Shown: one piece after another, positions 1-8,234 of the stretch
Position numbering within the stretch: position 1 is the stretch's first letter
How the letters are laid out: every line of letters starts with the position of its first letter
NCBI GenBank assembly: GCA_964620555.1
Contig: CAZUGZ010000008.1
Coordinates: 1-58,420 of the forward strand
Direction: 5' to 3'
Source: JAPOQD01 sp964620555
GTDB lineage: Bacteria > Pseudomonadota > Gammaproteobacteria > Pseudomonadales > Halieaceae
Length of the DNA stretch: 58,420 nt
The notes under the pieces: model-generated
Databases searched by the model: none
What the model saw: the letters and a program-made list of their open reading frames with translations, nothing else
Told to the model about the DNA's origin: nothing
Position numbers and translations under genes: made by a program

Positions 1-555
1 TATGAGGCGGAAGATTTTGGTTGGTCTGTACAATTGGCCGCACACTTGATCCGGATGCAGCCCGACAACGAGGACTATCGGCAGCTCAAGGCGTTTGCCC
101 AGCGCAGTATTGCCTATCGGTCGCACTCAGCGATTGAACGACACTTCCTGCTGACCGATGCCATGGCGCTGGAGGGAAAAATTACCGCAGCGGATAAGGA
201 ACTCGTGGCTGGATTCGTTCAGGCCGACGTGCTCGGCATACCAGTCGCCACGATCATGGATGACTATTTGGGCGCCAGACTGCGCGCAGAAGAGTGCCTG
301 GACTACGACGAAAGTATTACGTTTGAATTTACTGGTGAAAAACAGTTACATAGTGTGCGCATCCGAGAGGGTGTCGCAGTGTATACAGAGGGTGAGGCGC
401 CGGGGGCAATCAATACCGTCCGGCTGAATTCCGCCGATTTCTACGATATTTTCCTCGGTAAACGTAGCTGGGAGGAGGCGATCGGTCAGCAGCGTGTCGA
501 GCTCATTGGCGATGCAGATGCATTTTATGCTTTCATCAATCTGTTTGACTGGTGA
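1..555 (+). CDS. Alkyl sulfatase (BDS1-like), C-terminal part, cut by window edge
   Basis: The frame is open from base 1, so only the last 184 residues are present. The N-terminal part matches the helical dimerisation region of SdsA1/BDS1-type alkyl sulfatases (AEDFGWSVQLAAHL, then a run resembling 'elladaleqlgyqse'). The rest resembles their SCP2-like C-terminal domain: a beta-rich stretch (ESITFEFTGEKQLHSVRI) followed by a typical acidic/hydrophobic end (IGDADAFYAFINLFDW). The family is secreted or periplasmic and has a metallo-beta-lactamase catalytic domain that hydrolyses primary alkyl sulfates; that domain and its zinc ligands lie outside the window. The domain identity is seen, the substrate is inferred. 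It stands alone, with a 199-base gap before the next gene. Confidence 0.72.
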   Translation, partial: YEAEDFGWSVQLAAHLIRMQPDNEDYRQLKAFAQRSIAYRSHSAIERHFLLTDAMALEGKITAADKELVAGFVQADVLGIPVATIMDDYLGARLRAEECLDYDESITFEFTGEKQLHSVRIREGVAVYTEGEAPGAINTVRLNSADFYDIFLGKRSWEEAIGQQRVELIGDADAFYAFINLFDW

Positions 556-607
556 CTCTACCCCCTGACTTTTTCCAGCTGCAGCCAATGAAATGATGCG
601 CAAATGA

Positions 608-647
608 CGATGATGGGGCCGGGATGGCGATGATGGGGCCGGGATGA
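608..647. repeat. Tandem 20-bp duplication
   Basis: Two adjacent copies of a 20-base unit (CGATGATGGGGCCGGGATGG, then the same ending in A) lie in the 199-base gap between the alkyl sulfatase and the amidohydrolase. Nothing else was recognised in this gap. Confidence 0.8.
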
Positions 648-754
648 CATTACATTTTCCCCTGGTATGAGCTGGTAGGCGGCTTCCGGGGGTCGGCTGA
701 TACCTTTGTCCTGTGCAGGAATAGAACCTGGCCCCAATATTTCCTGGTGGAAGA

Positions 755-2203
755 ATGAGAACTCCCGGTAAATTCATTACTTCGTGCCTTTTCTGTGCCG
801 TCTCGGTTGCGGCGGGCGGAACAGCGCAGATGCCGGGAAGCACGTCCGGTATATCTGACGCGGCAGCCGGTCAGCCGCGGCCGTGCCGGATATTGCCCGG
901 TGATGCCGGGGTAACGATTGTCATCGGCCAGCTTTTGCAGGGGGCCGAGACGGCGTCGACGGGCTTCATTCGCATCGAGAGAGGGGTCATCGCCGAGGTG
1001 GGCGGTGCGGATGAAGTCCATTCGAAGACCGACGGGGCCACGGTATTCGATTGCGAAGACTGGTATGTCTCGCCCGGCTTCGTCAATGCCCACGAGCATC
1101 TCGCGGCGAGCGGCGGTTTCCCCGATCCCCTGCTGAAGCCGGTGTACTCCCATCGCGAGCAATGGCAAGGTCGAGCCGGCCCGGGACACTATGTCATCGA
1201 GTGGGGCCGGCGGGATGACGAAGCGGGAAGGTTCTGGATCGAATTGCGGCATCTGTTCGGGGGCACGACCACCCTGGGCGGCAGCGACGCCGTGGCGGGC
1301 CTGCTGAAGAACGCCTATTTCCTGGATGAACCGGAAAACGAATATCGGGTCGATACGCAGATTTTTCCCTTTCCGAACGCAACGGCGTTGTTCGCGGAAT
1401 ATTCGTGTCCGTTCGGCGGTCCAGCGCCGGTCGCCCCGGAATTCCTGAGCGATGCGCAGGCGGGCATGCCCTTCCTCCCACACATCGCCGAGGGGACCAA
1501 CTGTACGGCTGCGCTCGAAGGACAGTTTTACCTGGACTACGTCGAAGCCAATCCCGGCAGGCGGTTTTCCATCGTTCACGGCGTCGGCCTGCGGGCCGGC
1601 GATATCGAACGGCTGCGAGTCCTCGATGTCACACTCGTCTGGTCGCCGCGCTCCAACGTGGCGCTTTACAACACCACGGTGGACATACCGCGGGCGCTGA
1701 ACGTCGGCGCGCGCATCGCCATCGGTACCGACTGGTCCTATTCGGGTTCGTACAACATGCTGGAAGAGTTTCGTTGCGCCGACCGGATCGACAACGAGGC
1801 GTGGGGTGATCGACTGAAGGGGATCGACTATTGGCGTATGGCAACGGCGCAAGCTGCCTACGCCATGGGACTGGAAGACGAGACCGGCCGCCTGGCGCCG
1901 GGTCATGCGGCGGACCTGATCGTGTACCGCAGGCGGAGCGCAAATCCCTACGACGACCTTATCGCTACGCGAACTCCGGATATCGCCGCCAGCTTCGTCG
2001 ACGGAACGCTGCTTACCGGGTATGCGCCGTCGTTCGAAGCGGGGCAATTGCCGGCCCGATGCGCCAACCGCATCGGAGAATATTTCGTTTGTGCCGATTA
2101 CTCGGACTATCCCTTCGACCACGCCGAACTGCTGGCCGCCAACACCGATGCGGTGCCGCTATTCTCGACCGAGCGCCAGGCGGGTTGCGGCGTGCATCGC
2201 TGA
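755..2203 (+). CDS. Secreted amidohydrolase-superfamily protein
   Basis: This 482-aa protein starts with a signal-peptide-like N-terminus (about residues 1-25, FITSCLFCAVSVAAGGTAQ). A TIM-barrel metal-dependent hydrolase follows. An imidazolonepropionase-like beta domain (GVTIVIGQLL, FIRIERGVIAEVGG) precedes the metal motif FVNAHEHL, whose first His is replaced by N-A-H-E-H. Later family motifs are visible: a strand ending in IVHGVGL, and GTDWS with the catalytic/metal Asp. The C-terminus returns to the beta domain (GRLAPGHAADLIVYRR). The family hydrolyses cyclic or linear amides and deaminates bases; the substrate here cannot be read. Cysteines near the C-terminus fit an exported protein. 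The ATG is preceded by GGTGGAAG. Confidence 0.75.
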   Translation: MRTPGKFITSCLFCAVSVAAGGTAQMPGSTSGISDAAAGQPRPCRILPGDAGVTIVIGQLLQGAETASTGFIRIERGVIAEVGGADEVHSKTDGATVFDCEDWYVSPGFVNAHEHLAASGGFPDPLLKPVYSHREQWQGRAGPGHYVIEWGRRDDEAGRFWIELRHLFGGTTTLGGSDAVAGLLKNAYFLDEPENEYRVDTQIFPFPNATALFAEYSCPFGGPAPVAPEFLSDAQAGMPFLPHIAEGTNCTAALEGQFYLDYVEANPGRRFSIVHGVGLRAGDIERLRVLDVTLVWSPRSNVALYNTTVDIPRALNVGARIAIGTDWSYSGSYNMLEEFRCADRIDNEAWGDRLKGIDYWRMATAQAAYAMGLEDETGRLAPGHAADLIVYRRRSANPYDDLIATRTPDIAASFVDGTLLTGYAPSFEAGQLPARCANRIGEYFVCADYSDYPFDHAELLAANTDAVPLFSTERQAGCGVHR

Positions 2204-2241
2204 CGGTCCGCTAGCGGGCGACGGGAGACTTCGGGAGGTAT

Positions 2242-2895
2242 ATGGAATTGTCCGGAATCAGGGGAGACGGCAACGGCTATCCCACACCGTATTGGGAAGA
2301 GGCCCGGCGGGCGCTTGCTGAAGCGGACGCGAAACTCGGTGGAATCATCGAAATCGCCGGAGAGTCGATGATGCGGCCGCGGCACGATCCCTTCTTCTCG
2401 CTGTCGCGCTCCATCGTGGGCCAGCAGATTTCAGTGAAGGCGTCGGAGTCGGTGTGGCAGAAGATGCTCGGCCACATGGGGGAAATCACTCCCGAAGCCG
2501 TCGCGGGAGAGAACCTGGAGAGCCTGCGAGGATGCGGATTGTCGCGGCAGAAGGTGAGTTACCTGCTGAGCCTGGCAGAGCATTTCATCGACGGCTCGCT
2601 GCAACAGGAGAAATGGAGCGAAATGGACGACGAGGCTGTGATCGAGCGCCTCGTCCAGGTGAAAGGAATCGGCCGCTGGACCGCAGAGATGTTCCTGATT
2701 TTCCACCTGTTGCGGCCCGATGTCTTGCCGGTCGACGACATCGGCATCCAGAAAGCGATCGGCAATCACTTCAACGGGGGCGTTCGCCCGAGTGCCGGGG
2801 AGATGGTGGCAATCGCCGAGCCCTGGCGGCCTTGGCGTTCGGTCGCCTCCTGGTACCTCTGGCGCAGCCTCGACGCGCTGCCGGTGGAGTATTGA
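2242..2895 (+). CDS. DNA-3-methyladenine glycosylase II family (AlkA-like)
   Basis: This 217-aa HhH-GPD base-excision glycosylase removes alkylated purines from DNA. The helix-hairpin-helix is LVQVKGIGRWTAEMFLIF (about residues 140-157). The catalytic Asp follows in LPVDDIGIQKA, and the family signature RSIVGQQIS is near residue 58. It lacks the extra N-terminal domain of E. coli AlkA, like the shorter proteobacterial AlkA/Mag proteins. A GGGAGG ribosome site lies only 3 bases before the ATG, unusually close. It sits 38 bases after the amidohydrolase, in the same direction, so co-transcription is possible, but there is no obvious functional link. Confidence 0.88.
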   Translation: MELSGIRGDGNGYPTPYWEEARRALAEADAKLGGIIEIAGESMMRPRHDPFFSLSRSIVGQQISVKASESVWQKMLGHMGEITPEAVAGENLESLRGCGLSRQKVSYLLSLAEHFIDGSLQQEKWSEMDDEAVIERLVQVKGIGRWTAEMFLIFHLLRPDVLPVDDIGIQKAIGNHFNGGVRPSAGEMVAIAEPWRPWRSVASWYLWRSLDALPVEY

Positions 2896-3052
2896 AGGTG
2901 CACCCTGGGCAGCCGGACAGACAAAGAAGAACGGGCCGCCGAGGATTTGCGGCAACAGCGTGTCGACGCTGCGCCCCGTGAATGCGCCGCAGCCAACATA
3001 CCGGATTCCGCCGATCAGCAACGCAATGGCAAATGTCGTTCCAGAATACCAC

Positions 3053-3466
3053 TCAATTCCGGCGCGCCAGCCACCACGAGGCAATCCATACCGGCAGACT
3101 GACCACCACTGCGTAGATGGCGATGGCAAGTGGCCCGAGCAGCCCCGCCACCAAGGTCGTCGCCACGGTAATCGCACCGAGCCCGATTCCTGCCCACCAG
3201 GCCCCTCTTCGATAGCCCAGCCGCCACAGCCACCGGCAGCCCAGCGCCAGCGGCAGGCCACAGGGTGCGACGAAAATCAGCGACTGTAATGCCATCACGG
3301 CCATGGTTACCCACATTTCGACAGGTGGCGCTGACAGCATCCCTGGCAGAAAGCGCAACCCCGCGCTCGCCATGAGCCCGGTCGGCAGCCACAACAGTGC
3401 CAGTGCCCAGAAGCCGCGGTGCCGGTTGTTTTGCCCGATTTCCATAGGTGGGACTATCGCAGTCAT
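3053..3466 (-). CDS. Small multi-pass membrane protein, unknown function
   Basis: About 137 residues with roughly four hydrophobic segments (near residues 18-40, 52-70, 90-110 and 112-133), separated by short loops rich in Arg and Trp; it ends WWLARRN. I do not recognise the family. Two starts are possible: ATG at 3466 (used here) and ATG at 3445 (MEIGQNN); neither has a clear ribosome site. The reading frame stays open further upstream, but that part looks like an antisense shadow of the divergent hydrolase. It stands between an AlkA-like gene and a beta-lactamase-fold hydrolase on the other strand. Confidence 0.6.
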   Translation of the reverse strand: MTAIVPPMEIGQNNRHRGFWALALLWLPTGLMASAGLRFLPGMLSAPPVEMWVTMAVMALQSLIFVAPCGLPLALGCRWLWRLGYRRGAWWAGIGLGAITVATTLVAGLLGPLAIAIYAVVVSLPVWIASWWLARRN

Positions 3467-3637
3467 TGCATGGGAGAGCAAGAGGGTGGAGTGGGCAAAA
3501 TAAGTGTTTCGGGTACTATTGGCGGGTGGTATCGGAGTGCGCCCGTCGCCGGTCGGCAGGTTCCCGACCGGTTGGTGGACCCAACGTTGTGGTACATCGT
3601 CGAGCCGAGGGCGAGATGAACGGATGAGGAGAAGGCA

Positions 3638-4825
3638 TTGATCCCGGACGCACTGACATGCAGTATCGAGGAGGCTGGGCTGCGGCCCGAAAAGGTGGAG
3701 CAGCTGCTTGCTCGGGCGTGCCGGGAGGTGGATGACGGGCTGCTCTCCGCCGTTCAGGTGGCGTTGGCCCGCAACGGCAAGCTGGCGCTTTCCGCCAGTT
3801 TCGGCGATGTCGGCGACGACGGCCTGATCTGCGTGTTTTCGGTAACCAAGGCGGTAACTTCGGCGGCGGCCTGGATTCTGATACAGGAGGGCAAACTCGG
3901 CGAGGAAGAAGCCGTCGCCGACATCATCCCGGAATTCGCGAGTCACGCCAAGGATGCGGTGCTGGTGCAGCAGCTATTCACTCACACCGCCGGCTTTCCC
4001 TCGGCACCGTTTCAGCCCGGGGACTGGGGCGACCGGGCTCGGCGCCTGCAGCGCTTCGCCGAATGGAGGCTCAACTGGCCGTCGGGGAGCCGCTTCGAAT
4101 ACCATCCCACATCCAGCATGTGGGTGATCGCCGATATCATTGAGCGCCGCTCCGGGCAGGATTTTCATCGCTTCGTGCGCGAGCGCGTGACCGGGCCGCT
4201 GGGCCTGGACGATCTCCACCTCGGCCTGTCTCTGCAAGAGCAGGGCAGAGCGGCACTCTGCGAGCACGCCGGCGAGGCCTTGACCGAGCAGGACTGGCGC
4301 AACCTGGGCCTGACGCCACCGCCCGTCACCGAAGTTACCGAAGAGGCGATCATGGGCTTCAATGATCCGGAAGTCCGCGCCGTCGGTATCCCGGGAGGGG
4401 GTGCCTTTGCCACCGCCGCGGCACTGGCCCTCTTCTACCAGGGTCTGCTGCACGGTGGCCTGAGGGGTGTGCGGGTCTGGGATGACACCATGCTGCAGCG
4501 CGCGCAAACGGTACTGAGCGGCGAACTCGTGGACTACGCAGGTACTCCCGCCAATCGGGGCCTCGGCATCGTCATCGCCGGCGACAACAGGCGTAGCATG
4601 CGGGGTTTTGGCAAAACCAATTCGGCGCAGGCTTTTGGCCACAACGGTGCCGGTGGGCAGATTGCCTGGGCCGATCCGGCCAGCGGACTATCCCTCGGCT
4701 ACTGTACCCGCACCCATGATCGCAACGGCAATCGCCAGGAACGCCGGAGTGTGGCGATTTCCAGTATCGCCGCGGACTGCCCATACCAGGTCGCCGCCCG
4801 CGGCCACTCGCCGACCTCTCGATAG
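3638..4825 (+). CDS. Serine hydrolase, beta-lactamase/esterase EstB family
   Basis: A 395-aa class C beta-lactamase-fold hydrolase. The SxxK motif is SVTK (Ser68, Lys71). The second motif is Y-H-P (FEYHPTSSMW), and the third (KTG position) is HNGAGG, as in EstB-type carboxylesterases. There is no signal peptide, so it is probably cytoplasmic and not a resistance enzyme. The start is TTG, chosen because GAGGAG lies 6-9 bases upstream and no in-frame ATG fits; the nearby ATG at 3657 is out of frame. The real substrate (esters, lactones, D-amino acid derivatives) cannot be read. Confidence 0.82.
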   Translation: MIPDALTCSIEEAGLRPEKVEQLLARACREVDDGLLSAVQVALARNGKLALSASFGDVGDDGLICVFSVTKAVTSAAAWILIQEGKLGEEEAVADIIPEFASHAKDAVLVQQLFTHTAGFPSAPFQPGDWGDRARRLQRFAEWRLNWPSGSRFEYHPTSSMWVIADIIERRSGQDFHRFVRERVTGPLGLDDLHLGLSLQEQGRAALCEHAGEALTEQDWRNLGLTPPPVTEVTEEAIMGFNDPEVRAVGIPGGGAFATAAALALFYQGLLHGGLRGVRVWDDTMLQRAQTVLSGELVDYAGTPANRGLGIVIAGDNRRSMRGFGKTNSAQAFGHNGAGGQIAWADPASGLSLGYCTRTHDRNGNRQERRSVAISSIAADCPYQVAARGHSPTSR

Positions 4826-4882
4826 TTACCGATCTTCAGGGTGCGCTCGAAGGGCATGTGTGCCTGCCGGTGTTCGAGTTGC

Positions 4883-4888
4883 TATGAT
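4883..4888 (+). promoter_or_regulatory. Extended -10 promoter element for the protease unit
   Basis: TGCTATGAT contains an extended -10 (TG, one base, TATGAT). No good -35 is visible at the right distance. It lies 80 bases before the start chosen for the propeptide-like gene. Confidence 0.4.
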
Positions 4889-4961
4889 AGCGGCAACCAG
4901 GCCGTTCCCGATACTGCCGATGAAAAACCATGAAAGTCGTCACCCCCATGCTTCGAAATCT

Positions 4962-5513
4962 ATGAAGCTGCAACTTCCTGGAAAATGGATTTTGCCCTGG
5001 TGGTGGCTGGCGCTCGTCGCCGGTCTGCCCGCCATCGCCGAGGAGTCCCTGTTAGACCAGTTCAGGCTTTTGTCCACCCAGGGTCGTGAGGTCTTGCTGA
5101 TGCCCGCGGCCGAGACTTCCCTGCAAATGCCATCGGTACTCGGTACCATCGAGGCGCGCTCCTATGACATGGCCCACCGGCGAGTGCACATCGTCGTCTT
5201 CGACGGTCAGACGTTCCGGGCTTCGACCCCTCTCCAGGGCCCTTCCTCCCGCATTGCCTTCGATCCTTCCAGACGCCGGTTCGAGCAACTGCTTCCCAGC
5301 ATTCGCGTAGAGCTTGCCGACGGCGTTGCCGTGCATGCCCTGGCGGAGGCTATCGGCGGGGCGGAGGTGACCCTGTTTGAATCGCTGGGTTTTGCCATCA
5401 TCGATCTGCCCCCGGCGCTGCACCCGGCCGAGGCTCTCGCCCGCCTGGCCGCGCTGGCGGAACCGCCGAGTGCAAGTATCCGCCTGCGCGGGCCGAGAAT
5501 CGAGTTGCGATGA
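4962..5513 (+). CDS. Exported protein resembling a subtilase propeptide/inhibitor
   Basis: A 183-aa protein with a clear signal peptide (MKLQLPGKW, then a Trp-rich hydrophobic run ending AIAEES). An upstream in-frame ATG at 4920 would bury this signal behind 14 residues, so 4962 is preferred; neither has a strong ribosome site. The last ~75 residues read like the N-terminal prodomain of subtilisin-family proteases (VELADGVAVHALAEAIGG, then a strand ending IIDLPPALHPAEALARLAAL). It ends exactly where the next gene begins, with an ATGA overlap, and that gene is a subtilase with no recognisable prodomain of this kind. A chaperone or inhibitor acting in trans is therefore inferred. The first ~90 mature residues are unrecognised. 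Confidence 0.6.
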   Translation: MKLQLPGKWILPWWWLALVAGLPAIAEESLLDQFRLLSTQGREVLLMPAAETSLQMPSVLGTIEARSYDMAHRRVHIVVFDGQTFRASTPLQGPSSRIAFDPSRRRFEQLLPSIRVELADGVAVHALAEAIGGAEVTLFESLGFAIIDLPPALHPAEALARLAALAEPPSASIRLRGPRIELR

Positions 5514-8026
5514 GTTCGATACCGTCTCTCGCGTTGCCGTTGGTGCTGGCCGTAGTGCTGGCCCTGGGCGGCTGCGGCGGCGGTGGTGGCTCTGGTGGCT
5601 CCGCCGAATCGACGCCCCCACCCCCATCGGTCCTGTCCCTGGTGGCGCCCATGCCCGCCACCGTTCAGGAAGCGGAAAACCCCACCGTGCCGATCACCGT
5701 CTCGCTCGATTCTCCCTCGTCCTCCGGCATCACCGTGTCCCTGGAATTTTCCGGTTCGGCCACCCGGGACTTCGATTACACGGTCAGTGACGACAGCATC
5801 GAGGTGATGCCGAATACGACATCTGCCAGTGTGGAGATCGACGTGTTTCGGGATTTCGATGTGGAGGGCGATGAGACTATCACCGTGAGCCTGGGTACGA
5901 TCGAGGGAAACGCTGAAACCGGCGCGACCACAAGCGTCAGCGTCACCCTGGCCGATGGCGGGTCGGTGGTGGTCGACAAGGCGATCGAGGATGCCGAGGC
6001 CGATGTCGTGGTCATTCCCACGCATTACCACGTGACCGATGCCTTCGTTGATTTTGGGGTCGTGGTTTGGAATTTCTCCAATGTAGGGGTCGCTGCCTCC
6101 CGGCTCTTCGCCGAATGGTCCAGTGACAGGGACTTCGCCGGCGATGTCAACTCGCTGGGCATCGTCGATATACCGGCCTTCGAACCCGATGTCTTCGCAT
6201 TTCCGGACATGCATCGATTCTCTTTACCCCTGAACCAATTGGCGCCCAACCAGAGCTATTTCATCCGCGCCTACCTGAGCGAAATTCCGGAGGAAACCAG
6301 TTTCTGGCGACAAATAGATAACTCGTATGAGGCCGGCTTCGCGTTGACTGCCGAAGGGAAGGTTCGCACCAGTTGCGAAGCCCCGGTCAGGGCCGCCGAC
6401 CCGGGCGGGTCGGACCCCCTGTTTGCGCACCAATGGCACTTGCGAAACACGGCCCAGGGTGGTCTTGCCAGAAATCCCGGGGTGGCGGGCAGCGATTTGC
6501 AAATGGCCGCAGCCCTGGATAACGGCCGCAACGGCGACGGCGCGAGACTGGCGGTGGTGGACAGCGGGCTGGAGATTTGCCATCCCGATTTGGCGGCCAA
6601 CGTCGAGCCGGGAAAATCGTATAGTTTTTCGTCGGGGAACCGTGCCGGCTCGTCTGCCACGGACCCGTTCAACCACGACATCCTCGGCGACCACGGCACC
6701 AGCGTGGCCGGCGTCGCCGCAGCGGTGGCAAACAACGGCCTGGGCGGGCGCGGTGTGGCGTCGGAAGTGGCACTGCGAGGCTTCACTCTGGACTTCAGCC
6801 TGAACTTTGATCTCGAGGCCGGTATGCTGAAAAGTCTGGGCGGCAGCAGCAGTCAGCCGGATTCGGCCAGCGCCCATATATTCAATATGAGTTACGGCAC
6901 GACGCTACCTCCCGCAAATTCGGAAGAATATTTTGTCAGGCTGGTGAAAATGGGGACCAGGGAATTGCGGTCGGGCCTGGGCGGACTCTATGTGAAAGCA
7001 GCGGGCAACGAGTTCGGCGTCTGTGTGAATGAGCATCCTCTCAACAGTGAAATCGGCTGTATTGGCAGCAACACGGACCCGGATCAGAATCTGCCCTACC
7101 TGGTCACGGTGGGCGCGTTCAATGCCAATGACGTCAAGGCCTCCTATTCCAGCGCCGGCGCCAACCTGTGGGTGGTTGCACCGGGTGGAGAAGACGGGGT
7201 GGAAAACCCGGCCATCATCACTACTGACCAAATCGGGGTAGATGCCGGATACCACAACCTGGGGCTTACTCCGCTGACGGACGACCATCCGCTGAACCCG
7301 GACGGCGACTACATGGATGCCTTTGCGGGCACTTCGGCCTCCGCCCCCGCGGCGTCCGGTGCGATTGCCATCCTGCTGGGGGTCAATCCGAATTTAACGT
7401 GGCGCGATGTCAAACATATCCTGGCCGCCACGGCGCGAACCATCGACCCGGACATCGCACGGGTACGTGCGGCGTTCAATGGGCAGCCGTACATCGCCCA
7501 GCATGCCTGGCAGACCAATGCCGCGGGCTACACCTTCCACAACTGGTACGGCTTCGGTGCCATCGCGGTGGATGCGGCGGTCGCCATGGCGACCGACTAC
7601 ACGCCCAACAGCCTGGGTGAACTGGTTGAATCTCCCTGGTTCGGGTTGGCCGACGAGACGGGCATGGGAATAGACATTCCGGATGCGGACGGTGCCGGCA
7701 TCACCGATACGCTTGAGGTCACCGGGTTGCCCGATAGCGCCAACATCGAAGCGGTTGTTCTGGAAATTACCGTCAATCATAGCTACGGCTCCGATCTGGG
7801 TATCAAATTGACCTCGCCCGGCGGCATGGAAAGCATTGTCAATACACCGTTCAACGAGGCCCTCGACGGATGGCCGGGAATGCACCAGTGGCACTTGATG
7901 AGTAACGCGTTCTATGGAGAGAATCCCAACGGTCGCTGGACTGTGCAAGTGGCCGACCTGGCCTCCGACGATACCGGTCAGTTGGGATCGTGGCGGCTGC
8001 GCTTTTACTACGGAGAGCATCCGTAA
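5510..8026 (+). CDS. Lipoprotein subtilase (S8) with Calx-beta and P domains
   Basis: An 838-aa secreted protease. The N-terminus is a lipoprotein signal with lipobox LGGC (Cys22), followed by a Gly/Ser/Pro linker. A Calx-beta-like domain occupies about residues 45-150 (DFDYTVSDDSI, DVEGDETITVSL). A beta domain of unknown type covers about 160-285. The S8 catalytic domain spans about 300-660, with Asp351 (VVDSGLE), His395 (GDHGTSVAG), oxyanion Asn500 (AAGNEFG) and Ser609 (GTSASAP). A proprotein-convertase P domain fills about 680-838. This is the kexin-like order (S8 then P), here probably anchored in the outer membrane. It overlaps the propeptide-like gene by ATGA, implying coupled translation. 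Confidence 0.9.
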   Translation: MSSIPSLALPLVLAVVLALGGCGGGGGSGGSAESTPPPPSVLSLVAPMPATVQEAENPTVPITVSLDSPSSSGITVSLEFSGSATRDFDYTVSDDSIEVMPNTTSASVEIDVFRDFDVEGDETITVSLGTIEGNAETGATTSVSVTLADGGSVVVDKAIEDAEADVVVIPTHYHVTDAFVDFGVVVWNFSNVGVAASRLFAEWSSDRDFAGDVNSLGIVDIPAFEPDVFAFPDMHRFSLPLNQLAPNQSYFIRAYLSEIPEETSFWRQIDNSYEAGFALTAEGKVRTSCEAPVRAADPGGSDPLFAHQWHLRNTAQGGLARNPGVAGSDLQMAAALDNGRNGDGARLAVVDSGLEICHPDLAANVEPGKSYSFSSGNRAGSSATDPFNHDILGDHGTSVAGVAAAVANNGLGGRGVASEVALRGFTLDFSLNFDLEAGMLKSLGGSSSQPDSASAHIFNMSYGTTLPPANSEEYFVRLVKMGTRELRSGLGGLYVKAAGNEFGVCVNEHPLNSEIGCIGSNTDPDQNLPYLVTVGAFNANDVKASYSSAGANLWVVAPGGEDGVENPAIITTDQIGVDAGYHNLGLTPLTDDHPLNPDGDYMDAFAGTSASAPAASGAIAILLGVNPNLTWRDVKHILAATARTIDPDIARVRAAFNGQPYIAQHAWQTNAAGYTFHNWYGFGAIAVDAAVAMATDYTPNSLGELVESPWFGLADETGMGIDIPDADGAGITDTLEVTGLPDSANIEAVVLEITVNHSYGSDLGIKLTSPGGMESIVNTPFNEALDGWPGMHQWHLMSNAFYGENPNGRWTVQVADLASDDTGQLGSWRLRFYYGEHP

Positions 8027-8080
8027 CCCCACACCGTCCAGCAGGGCATTCAGCGGCGTACCGCAATCTCCAACAGGCAC

Positions 8081-8107
8081 TGGATTCCGCCTTGCGCCGG
8101 AATGACG
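8081..8107. repeat. Dispersed hairpin repeat (REP-like)
   Basis: TGGATTCCGCCTTGCGCCGG followed by AATGACGG has ATTCCG/CGGAAT arms. Elements of the form 'ctggATTCCxxxxxGGAATgacg' are common intergenic repeats in proteobacterial genomes. A second, related hairpin is at 9923-9952. It lies in the gap between the subtilase and the ZIP gene. Confidence 0.55.
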
Positions 8108-8234
8108 GTTGGGGGAGCTATCGTCCCACCGGGTCTGACCCGGAATTCCCAGCCTTTGGCGGAGAAGGGCAGCGGTAACCCGCTTTCGATCAGAACGCGG
8201 CAGGTGGGCCGGAAGCAGGTAGCAGGCCAGCGTG

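Noticed and set aside
650..2122. 490-codon open frame on the minus strand
   Set aside because: It lies wholly antisense to the amidohydrolase, has no family features, and is rich in Arg/Gly/His as GC-rich antisense frames are.
2889..3051. Hydrophobic minus-strand translation (WYSGTTFAIALLIGGIRYVG, then LLPQILGGPFFFVC) filling the gap between the AlkA-like and small membrane protein genes
   Set aside because: It looks membrane-like and might be a frameshifted end of the membrane protein, but it has no start of its own and no recognisable family.
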